Origin: an uncultured Pseudomonadota bacterium
GTDB taxonomy: Bacteria > Pseudomonadota > Alphaproteobacteria > Rs-D84
NCBI GenBank assembly: GCA_945483255.1
Contig: CALYRP010000038.1
Span: 1-8,283, forward strand
Reading direction: 5' to 3'
DNA: 8,283 nucleotides
Position numbers and translations under genes: made by a program. Shown piece by piece: positions 1-6,483 of the stretch; position 1 is the first letter of the stretch, and every line of letters begins with the position of its first letter. The notes under the pieces were generated by a model. That model was not told the DNA's origin, ran no database searches, and worked only from the letters and a program-made list of their open reading frames with translations.

Positions 1-300
1 AGATTTTTCATCCCCTACATCAGAATAAATAGCGGGTGTTAAATCTGTTATAGGGGGACGCCCGCTTCTGCAAGAGTTAGCAACATCAACATCCATTCTA
101 TGATACTTTAATACATACATATGAAATATTGCCATGTATAATTGATGATATGAAAATAACGCAAGATTATAAAAACCACGTTCGTAATGATAAGCAAGAT
201 CTTCTTGGTATTTATACAAATAGTCAATAGTATCATCAAGTGGTGGCAAAAAATCCATCAACAAATAAACAGGATTGTCATCAGAATATTCTGCCAGCAT
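1..300 (-). CDS. Hypothetical protein, third gene of the restriction operon (partial, C-terminus outside the window)
   Basis: An open frame of 100 codons runs from an ATG at 300-298 to the window edge with no stop, so only the N-terminal part is visible. It begins MLAEYSDDNPVYLLMDFLPP, continues with a probably helical stretch rich in Tyr, His, Leu and Phe (residues about 25-65, containing RGFYNLALFSYHQLYMAIF), and then a more polar section. No signal peptide or catalytic motif is visible. Its ATG lies 2 nt after the stop of the upstream hsdM-hsdS gene, with no clear Shine-Dalgarno, so translation is probably coupled and the gene belongs to the same operon. I do not recognise the family. The helical, aromatic-rich start is loosely reminiscent of HEPN-like helical proteins found near restriction systems, but the diagnostic Arg...His motif is not seen in this part. 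The function is unknown. Confidence 0.7.
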   Translation of the reverse strand, partial: MLAEYSDDNPVYLLMDFLPPLDDTIDYLYKYQEDLAYHYERGFYNLALFSYHQLYMAIFHMYVLKYHRMDVDVANSCRSGRPPITDLTPAIYSDVGDEKS

Positions 301-302
301 AA

Positions 303-2726
303 TTACATATCACACTTGTAAATACGGTTTATAACTTGGTTAATTTTGTCCTGCATTAAATTAATCAAGCGTTTGTTTGCGTCAATGATTTCCTGTTCTG
401 CTTCCAATTTTGCAACAATGCGTCTTTGGTCGTCAATAGATGGTAATGGAATTGATAATTGTGCAAAATTGGTTTTTGATATTTCTTTGAATGTTCCGCC
501 AGATGCATTGTTTTCCATTTCTTGTTTTTTTTGCAACATTGCGTATGCAACATATTTGGGGTCAATCACATTTTTATCTAGTATGATTATATTCTTAAAT
601 CCCTGATTTGTAGCCAATGGGATTTTTGCCAATCCAACCCTGCCTATTGTGGCCCTGCTTGATACTACAATTGTATCCACTGGCAATAATTTGGCCGATG
701 AATGCTTTAAACCCTGTTCTGATATCGTCTTTTCTGTGTTGTTGATTATATTAACATCACTATCGTTTGGTACATCCATCAAACTTATCCAATTTATATC
801 ACCATTCCAAAACTCATCATTTGTTGTCAAGGGCGTGCCACCTGATTCAATATTAAAGTATTTTTCATCACCAAGTTTAATTTCTTGATAATCTATGCCG
901 TCAAGTAAGCAGGCAAAATATTGTCTCTCTCTCTCTAGATTTCTGATGATTTCACGCGCATGGTTGATTGCGGATTGTTTGTTTTCAATTTCATCCACAA
1001 TCTGTTGCTGCACATCCAACGGCGGAAGTGGAATCATCATATTTGCAAAATCTTTCGGATACACATGCGGGATACCAGCCCCAGCTCTCAACAAATATAT
1101 TTCATCTTGTTTTGATTTTAATAAAGCATATATGTATTTATTCAAAATTTTATTTTCATCTTTCTTTGCACAAATTGTGAAAGCGTCAGACACAAAGATT
1201 GGTTCATTAAAATACGAAATAAATCCTGCATAAGCACCAGAACCAGATACAGTAATGTTTTCGCCTGTTCTGTTGCTTTGATTATGGTAATATGCAGGTG
1301 TTTGTCCACCAGCAATCACCGGAATATTGCCTTCTATTGCTGTTTTTTTTGTTATTGTTTGTCCCCTGACTAATTCACAAACATCACCCAATTTAACCAT
1401 TTCGTATTTACATTCGCGGGTTTCTTTTTCAATGTATTTTGCAGCGGTTAAATCATAATTATTTTCAACAATGCGTTCTTTGGATACAACCATTGCGCGT
1501 TCATAACCCGATACATCTTTACCTTCGCGGTATTCATTGATAATTTTTAATACTTCGGGTAAATCATTTTGTTTAATTGGTGTTCTTTGTGCACCTAATG
1601 AAAAACCGTCATTATCAATGCGCACAAATAATATATCTTTGGCTTGTTTGGCAAACGCACGGTCAAAGAACAATATAGATGTTTTTACCCCCGCATATGG
1701 ATTAAAAACCCCAGATGGTAGCGATACAACCGCATACAAATAACCATCCAGCATCATTTTTCGCAAATTCTTATAGGCGTTTGCAGTTTGAAATATAATA
1801 CCTTCGGGCACAACAAAACCAGCACGCCCATTTATCGTCAAATGTTCCATAAAATAATCAACAAACAACACTTCGCTGCGGTTGGCATTGATTGCAAAGC
1901 GTTTGTGTGGTGTAATTCCACCCTTTGGCGTCATAAATGGTGGGTTTGCCAAAATAACATCATATCGGTCACCCCAACGCGTATCATTGGACAATGTATC
2001 ATATTCATAAATATTTGGTTGTTCAAATTTATGCAGATACAGGTTAACCAAACTTAATTTCACCATCGTTGGGTCAATATCCATACCAACAATGCTGTTT
2101 GTAACCCTTTTCAATTCATCCGGTGTTAATTTACCGTCTGATGTAATGTGTTTATATGCGGAAATCAAAAATCCCGCCGTCCCACACGCAGGGTCCAATA
2201 TTGTATCGTCCTTGGTTGGTTTAACAACATCAACGATAAAATCAATTATATTGCGTGGTGTGCGAAATTGTCCGGCATTCTTTGCGGTTGCCATTTTATT
2301 CAACAAATATTCAAACGCGTCGCCCAATGTTTCGGAATCGTCATATTTTAATTCATTGATTTCCTTTAAAAACAATGCAAATGTTGTTGGGTCACGGAAC
2401 GGAATATTTGCTTCTTTGAATATACGACGGAACAATTCTGGTACTGATTTGGCAATTTGCACCTTTTCTAATCCGGTCAGATACAAATTCATCCGTTCTT
2501 GATTGCCTTTGGTATTTACAATGGTTGAAAAAGCATACGGTTCCAAATCATCAACAAAAAATGTACGTTTGCCAGATAATTCCAAACCATCCAAATCCAT
2601 ATCGTCCATAAATTTATAAATCAGCGCAGTTGTAATAATATCAACCTGAGTTTGTGGACTTGGCACTCTGCCCACCAATGTATCGCAGGCATTATCAATG
2701 ATTTGTTTGGTTCTGGCGTCTAACAT
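303..2726 (-). CDS. hsdM-hsdS: Type I restriction-modification fused methyltransferase-specificity subunit (HsdM-HsdS)
   Basis: An 807-aa protein joining two subunits normally encoded separately. Residues about 1-440 are HsdM: a helical N-terminal domain, AGQFRTP (151-157), the AdoMet-binding motif I DPACGTAGF (178-186) and catalytic motif IV NPPF (261-264), typical of N6-adenine methyltransferases. Residues about 444-805 are HsdS: target-recognition domain 1 (about 444-568), a helical conserved spacer (about 570-606), target-recognition domain 2 (about 614-760) and a C-terminal helical repeat (about 763-805). Both recognition domains end in the usual 'IPLPP..QQQIV' or 'IPLPS..QRRIV' style. 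It should both recognise the bipartite target and methylate adenine in it, and form the core to which HsdR binds. The ATG at 2726 follows the hsdR stop by 2 nt. There is no internal stop between the M and S parts, so the fusion is real in this sequence. An AG dinucleotide tract encodes residues 598-601. Confidence 0.95.
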   Translation of the reverse strand: MLDARTKQIIDNACDTLVGRVPSPQTQVDIITTALIYKFMDDMDLDGLELSGKRTFFVDDLEPYAFSTIVNTKGNQERMNLYLTGLEKVQIAKSVPELFRRIFKEANIPFRDPTTFALFLKEINELKYDDSETLGDAFEYLLNKMATAKNAGQFRTPRNIIDFIVDVVKPTKDDTILDPACGTAGFLISAYKHITSDGKLTPDELKRVTNSIVGMDIDPTMVKLSLVNLYLHKFEQPNIYEYDTLSNDTRWGDRYDVILANPPFMTPKGGITPHKRFAINANRSEVLFVDYFMEHLTINGRAGFVVPEGIIFQTANAYKNLRKMMLDGYLYAVVSLPSGVFNPYAGVKTSILFFDRAFAKQAKDILFVRIDNDGFSLGAQRTPIKQNDLPEVLKIINEYREGKDVSGYERAMVVSKERIVENNYDLTAAKYIEKETRECKYEMVKLGDVCELVRGQTITKKTAIEGNIPVIAGGQTPAYYHNQSNRTGENITVSGSGAYAGFISYFNEPIFVSDAFTICAKKDENKILNKYIYALLKSKQDEIYLLRAGAGIPHVYPKDFANMMIPLPPLDVQQQIVDEIENKQSAINHAREIIRNLERERQYFACLLDGIDYQEIKLGDEKYFNIESGGTPLTTNDEFWNGDINWISLMDVPNDSDVNIINNTEKTISEQGLKHSSAKLLPVDTIVVSSRATIGRVGLAKIPLATNQGFKNIIILDKNVIDPKYVAYAMLQKKQEMENNASGGTFKEISKTNFAQLSIPLPSIDDQRRIVAKLEAEQEIIDANKRLINLMQDKINQVINRIYKCDM
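924..936 (-). repeat. AG dinucleotide tract (6.5 units) inside the specificity part of hsdM-hsdS
   Basis: On the coding strand the sequence is AGAGAGAGAGAGA, encoding Glu-Arg-Glu-Arg (residues 598-601) in the helical spacer between the two target-recognition domains. I checked both shifted frames by hand. Adding one AG leads to a TAG about 11 codons beyond the tract, and losing one AG leads to a TGA about 8 codons beyond it. Either change would leave methyltransferase plus recognition domain 1 only. The tract is short for a contingency locus, so actual slippage is uncertain. Confidence 0.6.
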
Positions 2727-2728
2727 TT

Positions 2729-5221
2729 TTATTCCATATATTTGTTTAAAACTATGTTTTCCTTGATATATTCAGGTAAAGTTTCGCGTATATCTTTGCC
2801 CATCAATTTCAAGTCATGCATGCTAAAACCCGGAATTTCAGCATTAAGGCGCGGATATTCTTGTTTTTCTATTATATCACGAAATGTATTATCCGTAACG
2901 TATAATTTTATGAAATTTTTCACAGATGGCACAATTTCAGCGTCTGGTTTTACAATGGATATGTATTTATCGCATTCGCCTTCCAACATTTCGTCGCGTG
3001 TTTTAAAGCGCGGTAACAAACCGAATATATGCTCCAAGATTTCGCGCCAAGATAACCGGCGGTCCAATTTATTCGCTTTTTTTATCTTTTCCAGGTTGGG
3101 ATATAATTCCGGTTTGTTTTCATATCTATCTTTAATCAAAGAGATAGCATAATCCCAATTGTCGCTTTCTACTGCGTTTTTGATGTCTTTATCATTGCTT
3201 ATGGTGCGTTGGAAATTGCCCCAAAATTCACGGTCAATACGCATACCGTTGTCTGGAATATTAAGCGTTTCCATCTGAATCAGTTTTGTTATTTCTTCAG
3301 ATGTTAATGTTGTAAATGTGCGTGATTCACCGCCCTGGGTTCCAACATCAACCCCTTTGGACAATGGCGGTAATTTTAATTGCTGACCGTAATCAAACTT
3401 TTCTTCAAAATATTCGCAATTACCAAAGAAGTCGAACATTTTAAACCGTTCTTTGTCTTTCTTGGTTTCGTTTTTATCTGCGTCAACATATTTGAATGTG
3501 TATTTACGGGTTCCGCGCCCCTTCATTTGCACAAAATCAGTCGGTGAAAATACGGGTCGCATAAATACGATGTTTAATAAATCGCTGCAATCATAACCGG
3601 TTGTCATCATCCCAACGGTTACACAAACGCGCGTTTTTGATGTATCATAACCTTCCAAAAATGTTGATTTACCGCCCAGATTATTATTATCAGTCATAAA
3701 CTGATTTGTCATTTGCTGTGCGTTTTGAACATTGCTGGTAACCTGGACAGCAAAATCACTGTTATATTTACCCGGGAACGCCTGCATAGCCAATTCATTC
3801 AACATCTGGGTAATCTTTGCAGCGTGTGATTGACTGACGCAAAATATCAATGTTTTACCAATTTCACCACTGATTGGGTCGCGTTCTGCATTTTCCAAGA
3901 ATGCTTTGCAAAATACCGCGTTTATATTTTCATTAAAAAAGCGTTTTTCAAAATCTTTTACAACAACATCGGCTTCGGCATCCTCACCATTATCGTCAAC
4001 ACCAATCGCATGATAACCTTTTTCGGATAACATCTCTGTGGTTATATCTGTGCGTGCGTCAATAGCCATCGGGGCAACTAAATAACCATTTTTAATACCG
4101 TCAATCATTGTGTATTTGTATGTTGGTTCGCCACTTTCACAACCAAATGTTTTATATGTATCCAATAATAATCTGCGTTCAAGCGCTTTTGGGTCATTAA
4201 CTTTGATTTTATCAACATCCACATTTTTGATGTAATCGCGTGGTGTTGCGGTTAAACCCAATTTATACCCGATAAAGTATTCAAATACTGCGCGGCTGTT
4301 ACCACCGATTGAACGGTGTGCTTCGTCTGATATTATAAAATCAAAATCAGTTGGTGAAAAATTCTTGTATTTATCACCCGCCATCAATGTTTGGATGGTT
4401 GAAACAACAATATCCGCTTTGTGCCAATCCTTTGTATTTTCTTTATAAATTACCGTTATAAAATCACACAGATAATCATTGAAGTTTTTCCATGCTTGCT
4501 GTTCCAATTCAATACGGTCAACCAAGAATAAAACCCTATGTGCATGTCCTGTGCGTAATAACATTTGAATTATTGCACCGGCTGTCAATGTTTTACCCAA
4601 TCCAGTCGCCATTTCAATCAAGAACCTGTCTTGACCATTAGCAATAGCTTTTTGCACCGCGTGGATTGCACCAAGTTGATAATCACGCAATATACGCAAA
4701 CCGTTATTCCAACAATATACGCCGCGCGTCTTTGGGTCTTGATATTCTGGCATATCCAACAAACGCGGATTTTTCTGTAATGCAACATATTCCGGAATAA
4801 TGTTTTCTTTCATTATATCTTTGGTGCTGGGGTCAAAACCACTGCGCATTTCCAAAGATTCTTGTGTTGGTATCTGTGTTATAATTTGAGGGTTTCCAGA
4901 CTTAATATCCCACAAATAATAAATCTCACCATTTGATAAAACAACAAATCTTATATTATGTTCAACCGCATAACGACGCGCCTGTTCTTTTGCACTCAAT
5001 GGATTTATGGACGGCTTTTTCGCCTCTATAATACACAAAGGAAAACCATTTGAATCCAACAGTTCGTAATCAGCAAACCCCGCATCAACCTTTTGTTCAA
5101 CGTTCACGTTTCGCTTATGATCTGGGGTATCTGTCAAAAACCAACCCGCATCATGCAATTTCTGATTTATCTTCAATCGTGCGTACGCTTCATTGTCATC
5201 ACGCAGCTTATCAAATGTCAT
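2729..5221 (-). CDS. hsdR: Type I restriction enzyme R subunit (HsdR), EcoEI-like
   Basis: An 830-aa ATP-dependent translocase and endonuclease subunit of the type I complex. Residue numbers here count from a GTG two codons upstream of the chosen ATG. The N-terminal nuclease domain has the PDDEXK pattern D53...E68-A-K70. The superfamily 2 helicase motors follow: Walker A ATGLGKT (207-213), STIQTL (276-281), DEAH (301-304), TATP (326-329), TLIFCVSQS (459-467), TTGYDC (542-547) and QMKGRGTR (567-574). A C-terminal region (about 600-832) resembles the EcoEI-type R C-terminal domain, and total length fits that family (about 800 aa). All key residues are present, so it looks functional. The ATG at 5221 is preferred over the GTG at 5227 because AAGG lies 8 nt before the ATG but only 2 nt before the GTG. 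It is the first gene of the operon and its stop is 2 nt before hsdM-hsdS. Confidence 0.95.
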   Translation of the reverse strand: MTFDKLRDDNEAYARLKINQKLHDAGWFLTDTPDHKRNVNVEQKVDAGFADYELLDSNGFPLCIIEAKKPSINPLSAKEQARRYAVEHNIRFVVLSNGEIYYLWDIKSGNPQIITQIPTQESLEMRSGFDPSTKDIMKENIIPEYVALQKNPRLLDMPEYQDPKTRGVYCWNNGLRILRDYQLGAIHAVQKAIANGQDRFLIEMATGLGKTLTAGAIIQMLLRTGHAHRVLFLVDRIELEQQAWKNFNDYLCDFITVIYKENTKDWHKADIVVSTIQTLMAGDKYKNFSPTDFDFIISDEAHRSIGGNSRAVFEYFIGYKLGLTATPRDYIKNVDVDKIKVNDPKALERRLLLDTYKTFGCESGEPTYKYTMIDGIKNGYLVAPMAIDARTDITTEMLSEKGYHAIGVDDNGEDAEADVVVKDFEKRFFNENINAVFCKAFLENAERDPISGEIGKTLIFCVSQSHAAKITQMLNELAMQAFPGKYNSDFAVQVTSNVQNAQQMTNQFMTDNNNLGGKSTFLEGYDTSKTRVCVTVGMMTTGYDCSDLLNIVFMRPVFSPTDFVQMKGRGTRKYTFKYVDADKNETKKDKERFKMFDFFGNCEYFEEKFDYGQQLKLPPLSKGVDVGTQGGESRTFTTLTSEEITKLIQMETLNIPDNGMRIDREFWGNFQRTISNDKDIKNAVESDNWDYAISLIKDRYENKPELYPNLEKIKKANKLDRRLSWREILEHIFGLLPRFKTRDEMLEGECDKYISIVKPDAEIVPSVKNFIKLYVTDNTFRDIIEKQEYPRLNAEIPGFSMHDLKLMGKDIRETLPEYIKENIVLNKYME

Positions 5222-5250
5222 TGTCACAGCCTTTTACTTTGATAGGAATA

Positions 5251-5279
5251 ATTCTAACAGGCAACACCCTAAAAATCAA
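5251..5279 (-). promoter_or_regulatory. Sigma-70-like promoter of the restriction operon
   Basis: On the minus strand TTGATT (5279-5274) is separated by exactly 17 nt from TAGAAT (5256-5251). This predicts a start of transcription near 5244 and a 5' leader of about 20 nt before the hsdR ATG at 5221. It points away from the recombinase module, so the two blocks are divergently transcribed. Position and spacing are good, but this is a pattern match only. Confidence 0.6.
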
Positions 5280-5330
5280 GACACCACTAAAACACAATCT
5301 ATTTTTTCACGCCTTTTATTTTACTATAAT

Positions 5331-5360
5331 CTTGACTTTCTTGGAAAGGTAAGCGTAAAT
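5331..5360 (+). promoter_or_regulatory. Leader element copy A: conserved promoter/operator-like repeat
   Basis: CTTGACTTTC, then TT, then GGAAAGGTAAGC, also present at 5600. TTGACT (5332-5337) resembles a -35 box (CTTGAC is the form often seen in Alphaproteobacteria), with GTAAAT 17 nt downstream as a poor -10. The segment between contains the inverted repeat CTTTC-TTG-GAAAG (5336-5348), a plausible repressor site. A perfect TATAAT lies immediately upstream at 5325-5330 and could be an alternative -10, in which case the repeat would be transcribed. Which of these is used cannot be told from sequence. Confidence 0.45.
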
Positions 5361-5388
5361 GCGACAACTGAACAAAAGGGTGTCGCAT
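5359..5388 (+). promoter_or_regulatory. Inverted repeat at the translation start of the 70-aa ORF (copy A)
   Basis: ATGCGACA (5359-5366) and TGTCGCAT (5381-5388) are perfect 8-bp complementary arms around a 14-nt loop. The loop contains the Shine-Dalgarno AAAAGGG (5374-5380), and the second arm runs into the ATG at 5387. As RNA this could control initiation, and as DNA it could be an operator. Copy B (5628-5670) has a different but equally self-complementary pair. Confidence 0.55.
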
Positions 5389-5599
5389 GAAGTGTAAATC
5401 TTACGAAGATATCAAACCAAACAATGTTTCCACCTGCAGTATGCTTTATTATTGTGCTTGTCGCATTTTGAATAAAATGGAACATCGTATCAGGCGCCGT
5501 AATGGTGGCTACTTGCCCTGTCGCGACAGAATCCTATTACGTCGCCTTCACCGTAAAATTACACAATTTGCGGCTATCTATAAAAACAAATCTATTTAA
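5387..5599 (+). CDS. Small basic cysteine-containing protein, unknown function
   Basis: A 70-aa ORF starting at an ATG with AAAAGGG 6 nt upstream. It has five cysteines (residues 3, 17, 23, 25, 45) and a strongly basic centre and C-terminal half (EHRIRRRNGG at 32-41, RILLRRLHRK at 48-57), which could suit nucleic-acid binding. The cysteines are not in a classical zinc-finger spacing that I can name. No membrane segment or signal peptide is evident. It stands alone between two copies of the same leader element, and the second copy begins one base after its stop. I do not recognise it. Good initiation signals favour a real gene, but a remnant of a duplicated unit is possible. Codon quality was not computed. 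Confidence 0.5.
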   Translation: MKCKSYEDIKPNNVSTCSMLYYCACRILNKMEHRIRRRNGGYLPCRDRILLRRLHRKITQFAAIYKNKSI

Positions 5600-5630
5600 C
5601 TTGACTTTCGGGGAAAGGTAAGCAGTAATT
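5600..5630 (+). promoter_or_regulatory. Leader element copy B: conserved promoter/operator-like repeat of the recombinase operon
   Basis: Second copy of the 5331 element: CTTGACTTTC, then GG, then GGAAAGGTAAGC. The inverted repeat becomes CTTTC-GGG-GAAAG (5605-5617), so the arms are kept while the centre changes. TTGACT (5601-5606) is a -35-like box, with AGTAAT or GTAATT 17-18 nt downstream as weak -10 candidates. It is placed to drive the operon that ends with the recombinase. Confidence 0.5.
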
Positions 5631-5670
5631 GGACAAACTTAAAAACATAGTAAAAACAAAGGAGTCCAAT
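5628..5670 (+). promoter_or_regulatory. Inverted repeat at the first start codon of the recombinase operon (copy B)
   Basis: ATTGGAC (5628-5634) and GTCCAAT (5664-5670) are perfect 7-bp complementary arms around a 29-nt A-rich loop. The Shine-Dalgarno AAAGGAG (5658-5664) overlaps the second arm by one base, and the ATG at 5671 follows it directly. The layout matches copy A, while the arm sequences differ in a compensating way. Confidence 0.55.
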
Positions 5671-5865
5671 ATGCCTAAATATCCTGACATAAAGGTTTAT
5701 TTAACCAATCGCGATGGTAATGCTTTCGCTATACTTTCGCGGTGTAAAAATGCCTTGGTCTTAGCCGGCAAAGAAGATAAATGGTCCGAATTCTTGACCG
5801 AGGCCACCAGTGCCGATTATCCGCACCTGCTTGTCACTGTTATAAAATGGTTTGAGGTTGAATAA
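5671..5865 (+). CDS. Conserved-looking small protein of mobile-element cassettes (64 aa), unknown function
   Basis: The start is the ATG with AAAGGAG 6 nt upstream; an in-frame TTG at 5629 has no such site. The protein has the pattern YPDIKVYLTNRDGNAFAIL, then a charged helical middle, then SADYPHLLVTVIKWFEVE. From memory this resembles a family of about 65-aa proteins in phages and integrative elements, with 'DGNAFAIL' near the start and 'DYxHLL....W..VE' at the end, but I cannot name a domain. It is soluble, with no membrane segment or cysteine motif. It is the first gene of the recombinase operon, and its TAA overlaps the next ATG by one base (TAATG), which implies translational coupling. 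A role linked to the recombinase or its control is inference from position. Confidence 0.8.
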   Translation: MPKYPDIKVYLTNRDGNAFAILSRCKNALVLAGKEDKWSEFLTEATSADYPHLLVTVIKWFEVE

Positions 5866-6050
5866 TGCCATACAAAAACCCACCCAAAACGACCAGATTT
5901 CATATCGGCACATCTGGCAATCCGTTCGGGCGTATGCCCGTAATTACCAATAAAGACCTGTATCACAACCTGCGTATTCTACGTATGTTAGTTGATATTG
6001 CTATGCAGCATTTGCGACAAAAAGGAACCAGTAATGCAACGGAAAGTTAA
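5865..6050 (+). CDS. Small DUF5681-like protein (61 aa)
   Basis: Residues about 5-23, NPPKTTRFHIGTSGNPFGR, match the N-terminal motif typical of DUF5681 proteins (PP....F..G.SGNP.GR). The rest (residues 24-61) is short and helical. Full DUF5681 proteins are longer and often lie near phage packaging or other mobile-element genes, so this is either a minimal family member or only the motif region. No enzymatic function is known to me. It is coupled to the preceding gene through a TAATG overlap and overlaps the next gene by 17 nt (6034-6050), consistent with a tightly packed operon. The motif makes it likely to be real despite its size. Confidence 0.75.
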   Translation: MPYKNPPKTTRFHIGTSGNPFGRMPVITNKDLYHNLRILRMLVDIAMQHLRQKGTSNATES

Positions 6051-6483
6051 AGAGATTTTACCCAAAACATTTGAAGAATTAAAAGCACTTTCACAAGATG
6101 AGCGCGCGCGTTTATGGGCACGGTATTCGCCACACCCTTTTAAGCGACAAATGCGATCGCTTTGGTACTATATTCAATGCGAACGCTTAAACCTGCATAT
6201 TGAGCCAAAGTTTATCAAGAAAATAAAAAAATATAAAGACAACCCTGCCGAATGCGTAAATCGTGTATTAAAGCACAGGTATAACATTGCACCTGGCACA
6301 ACTATCATCAGGCACTTTCGGAATATAGAACATAAAGTCTTGGTCAATTACGACAACACGTTTTTATATAACGGAAAGCAGTATCGCTCTTTATCCGCAA
6401 TTGCGTCCGATATTTGTGGTGCAAAGACATCAGGACCGCACTTTTTTGAACTGGATAAAAGGAAACTAAATGCCGAAGATTAA
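6034..6483 (+). CDS. DUF2924 domain protein, partner of the serine recombinase
   Basis: A 149-aa protein. The start MQRKVKEILPKTFEELKALS is chosen because AAAGGA lies 7 nt before the ATG at 6034; a longer reading from a TTG at 5992 has no support. The N-terminal half (about 1-90) is helical and basic, with DERARLWARY and a K-rich stretch. The C-terminal third matches DUF2924: PGTTIIRHFRNIEHKVLV, then LYNGKQYRSLSAIASDICGA and SGPHFFEL. DUF2924 proteins commonly sit just upstream of large serine recombinases in Alphaproteobacteria and their phages. A recombinase accessory role, possibly a directionality or DNA-binding factor, is plausible but unproven. It overlaps the recombinase gene by 14 nt. 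Confidence 0.9.
   Translation: MQRKVKEILPKTFEELKALSQDERARLWARYSPHPFKRQMRSLWYYIQCERLNLHIEPKFIKKIKKYKDNPAECVNRVLKHRYNIAPGTTIIRHFRNIEHKVLVNYDNTFLYNGKQYRSLSAIASDICGAKTSGPHFFELDKRKLNAED

Noticed and set aside
3453..3465. TTGTCTTTCTTGG inside hsdR, one mismatch from part of the leader repeat
   Set aside because: It lies in coding sequence, lacks the GAAAGGTAAGC half and is explained by chance in AT-rich DNA.
346..5180. Many plus-strand ORFs of 60-140 codons opposite hsdM-hsdS and hsdR
   Set aside because: They are antisense shadows of two strongly conserved genes with complete catalytic motifs; none shows a recognisable domain or a good start signal.
5222..5227. GTG start two codons before the hsdR ATG
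   Set aside because: The AAGG Shine-Dalgarno is only 2 nt from the GTG but 8 nt from the ATG.
5629..5670. Upstream TTG start giving 14 extra residues to the 64-aa protein
   Set aside because: The ATG at 5671 has AAAGGAG 6 nt upstream, and the family-like sequence begins there; the TTG lies in the first arm of the inverted repeat with no Shine-Dalgarno.
5387..5865. Toxin-antitoxin pair made of the 70-aa and 64-aa ORFs
   Set aside because: They are separated by their own leader elements, do not overlap and show no toxin or antitoxin motif that I recognise.
5992..6033. Upstream TTG start for the DUF2924 gene
   Set aside because: The ATG at 6034 has AAAGGA at a suitable distance, and the extra residues are a shadow of the preceding gene.
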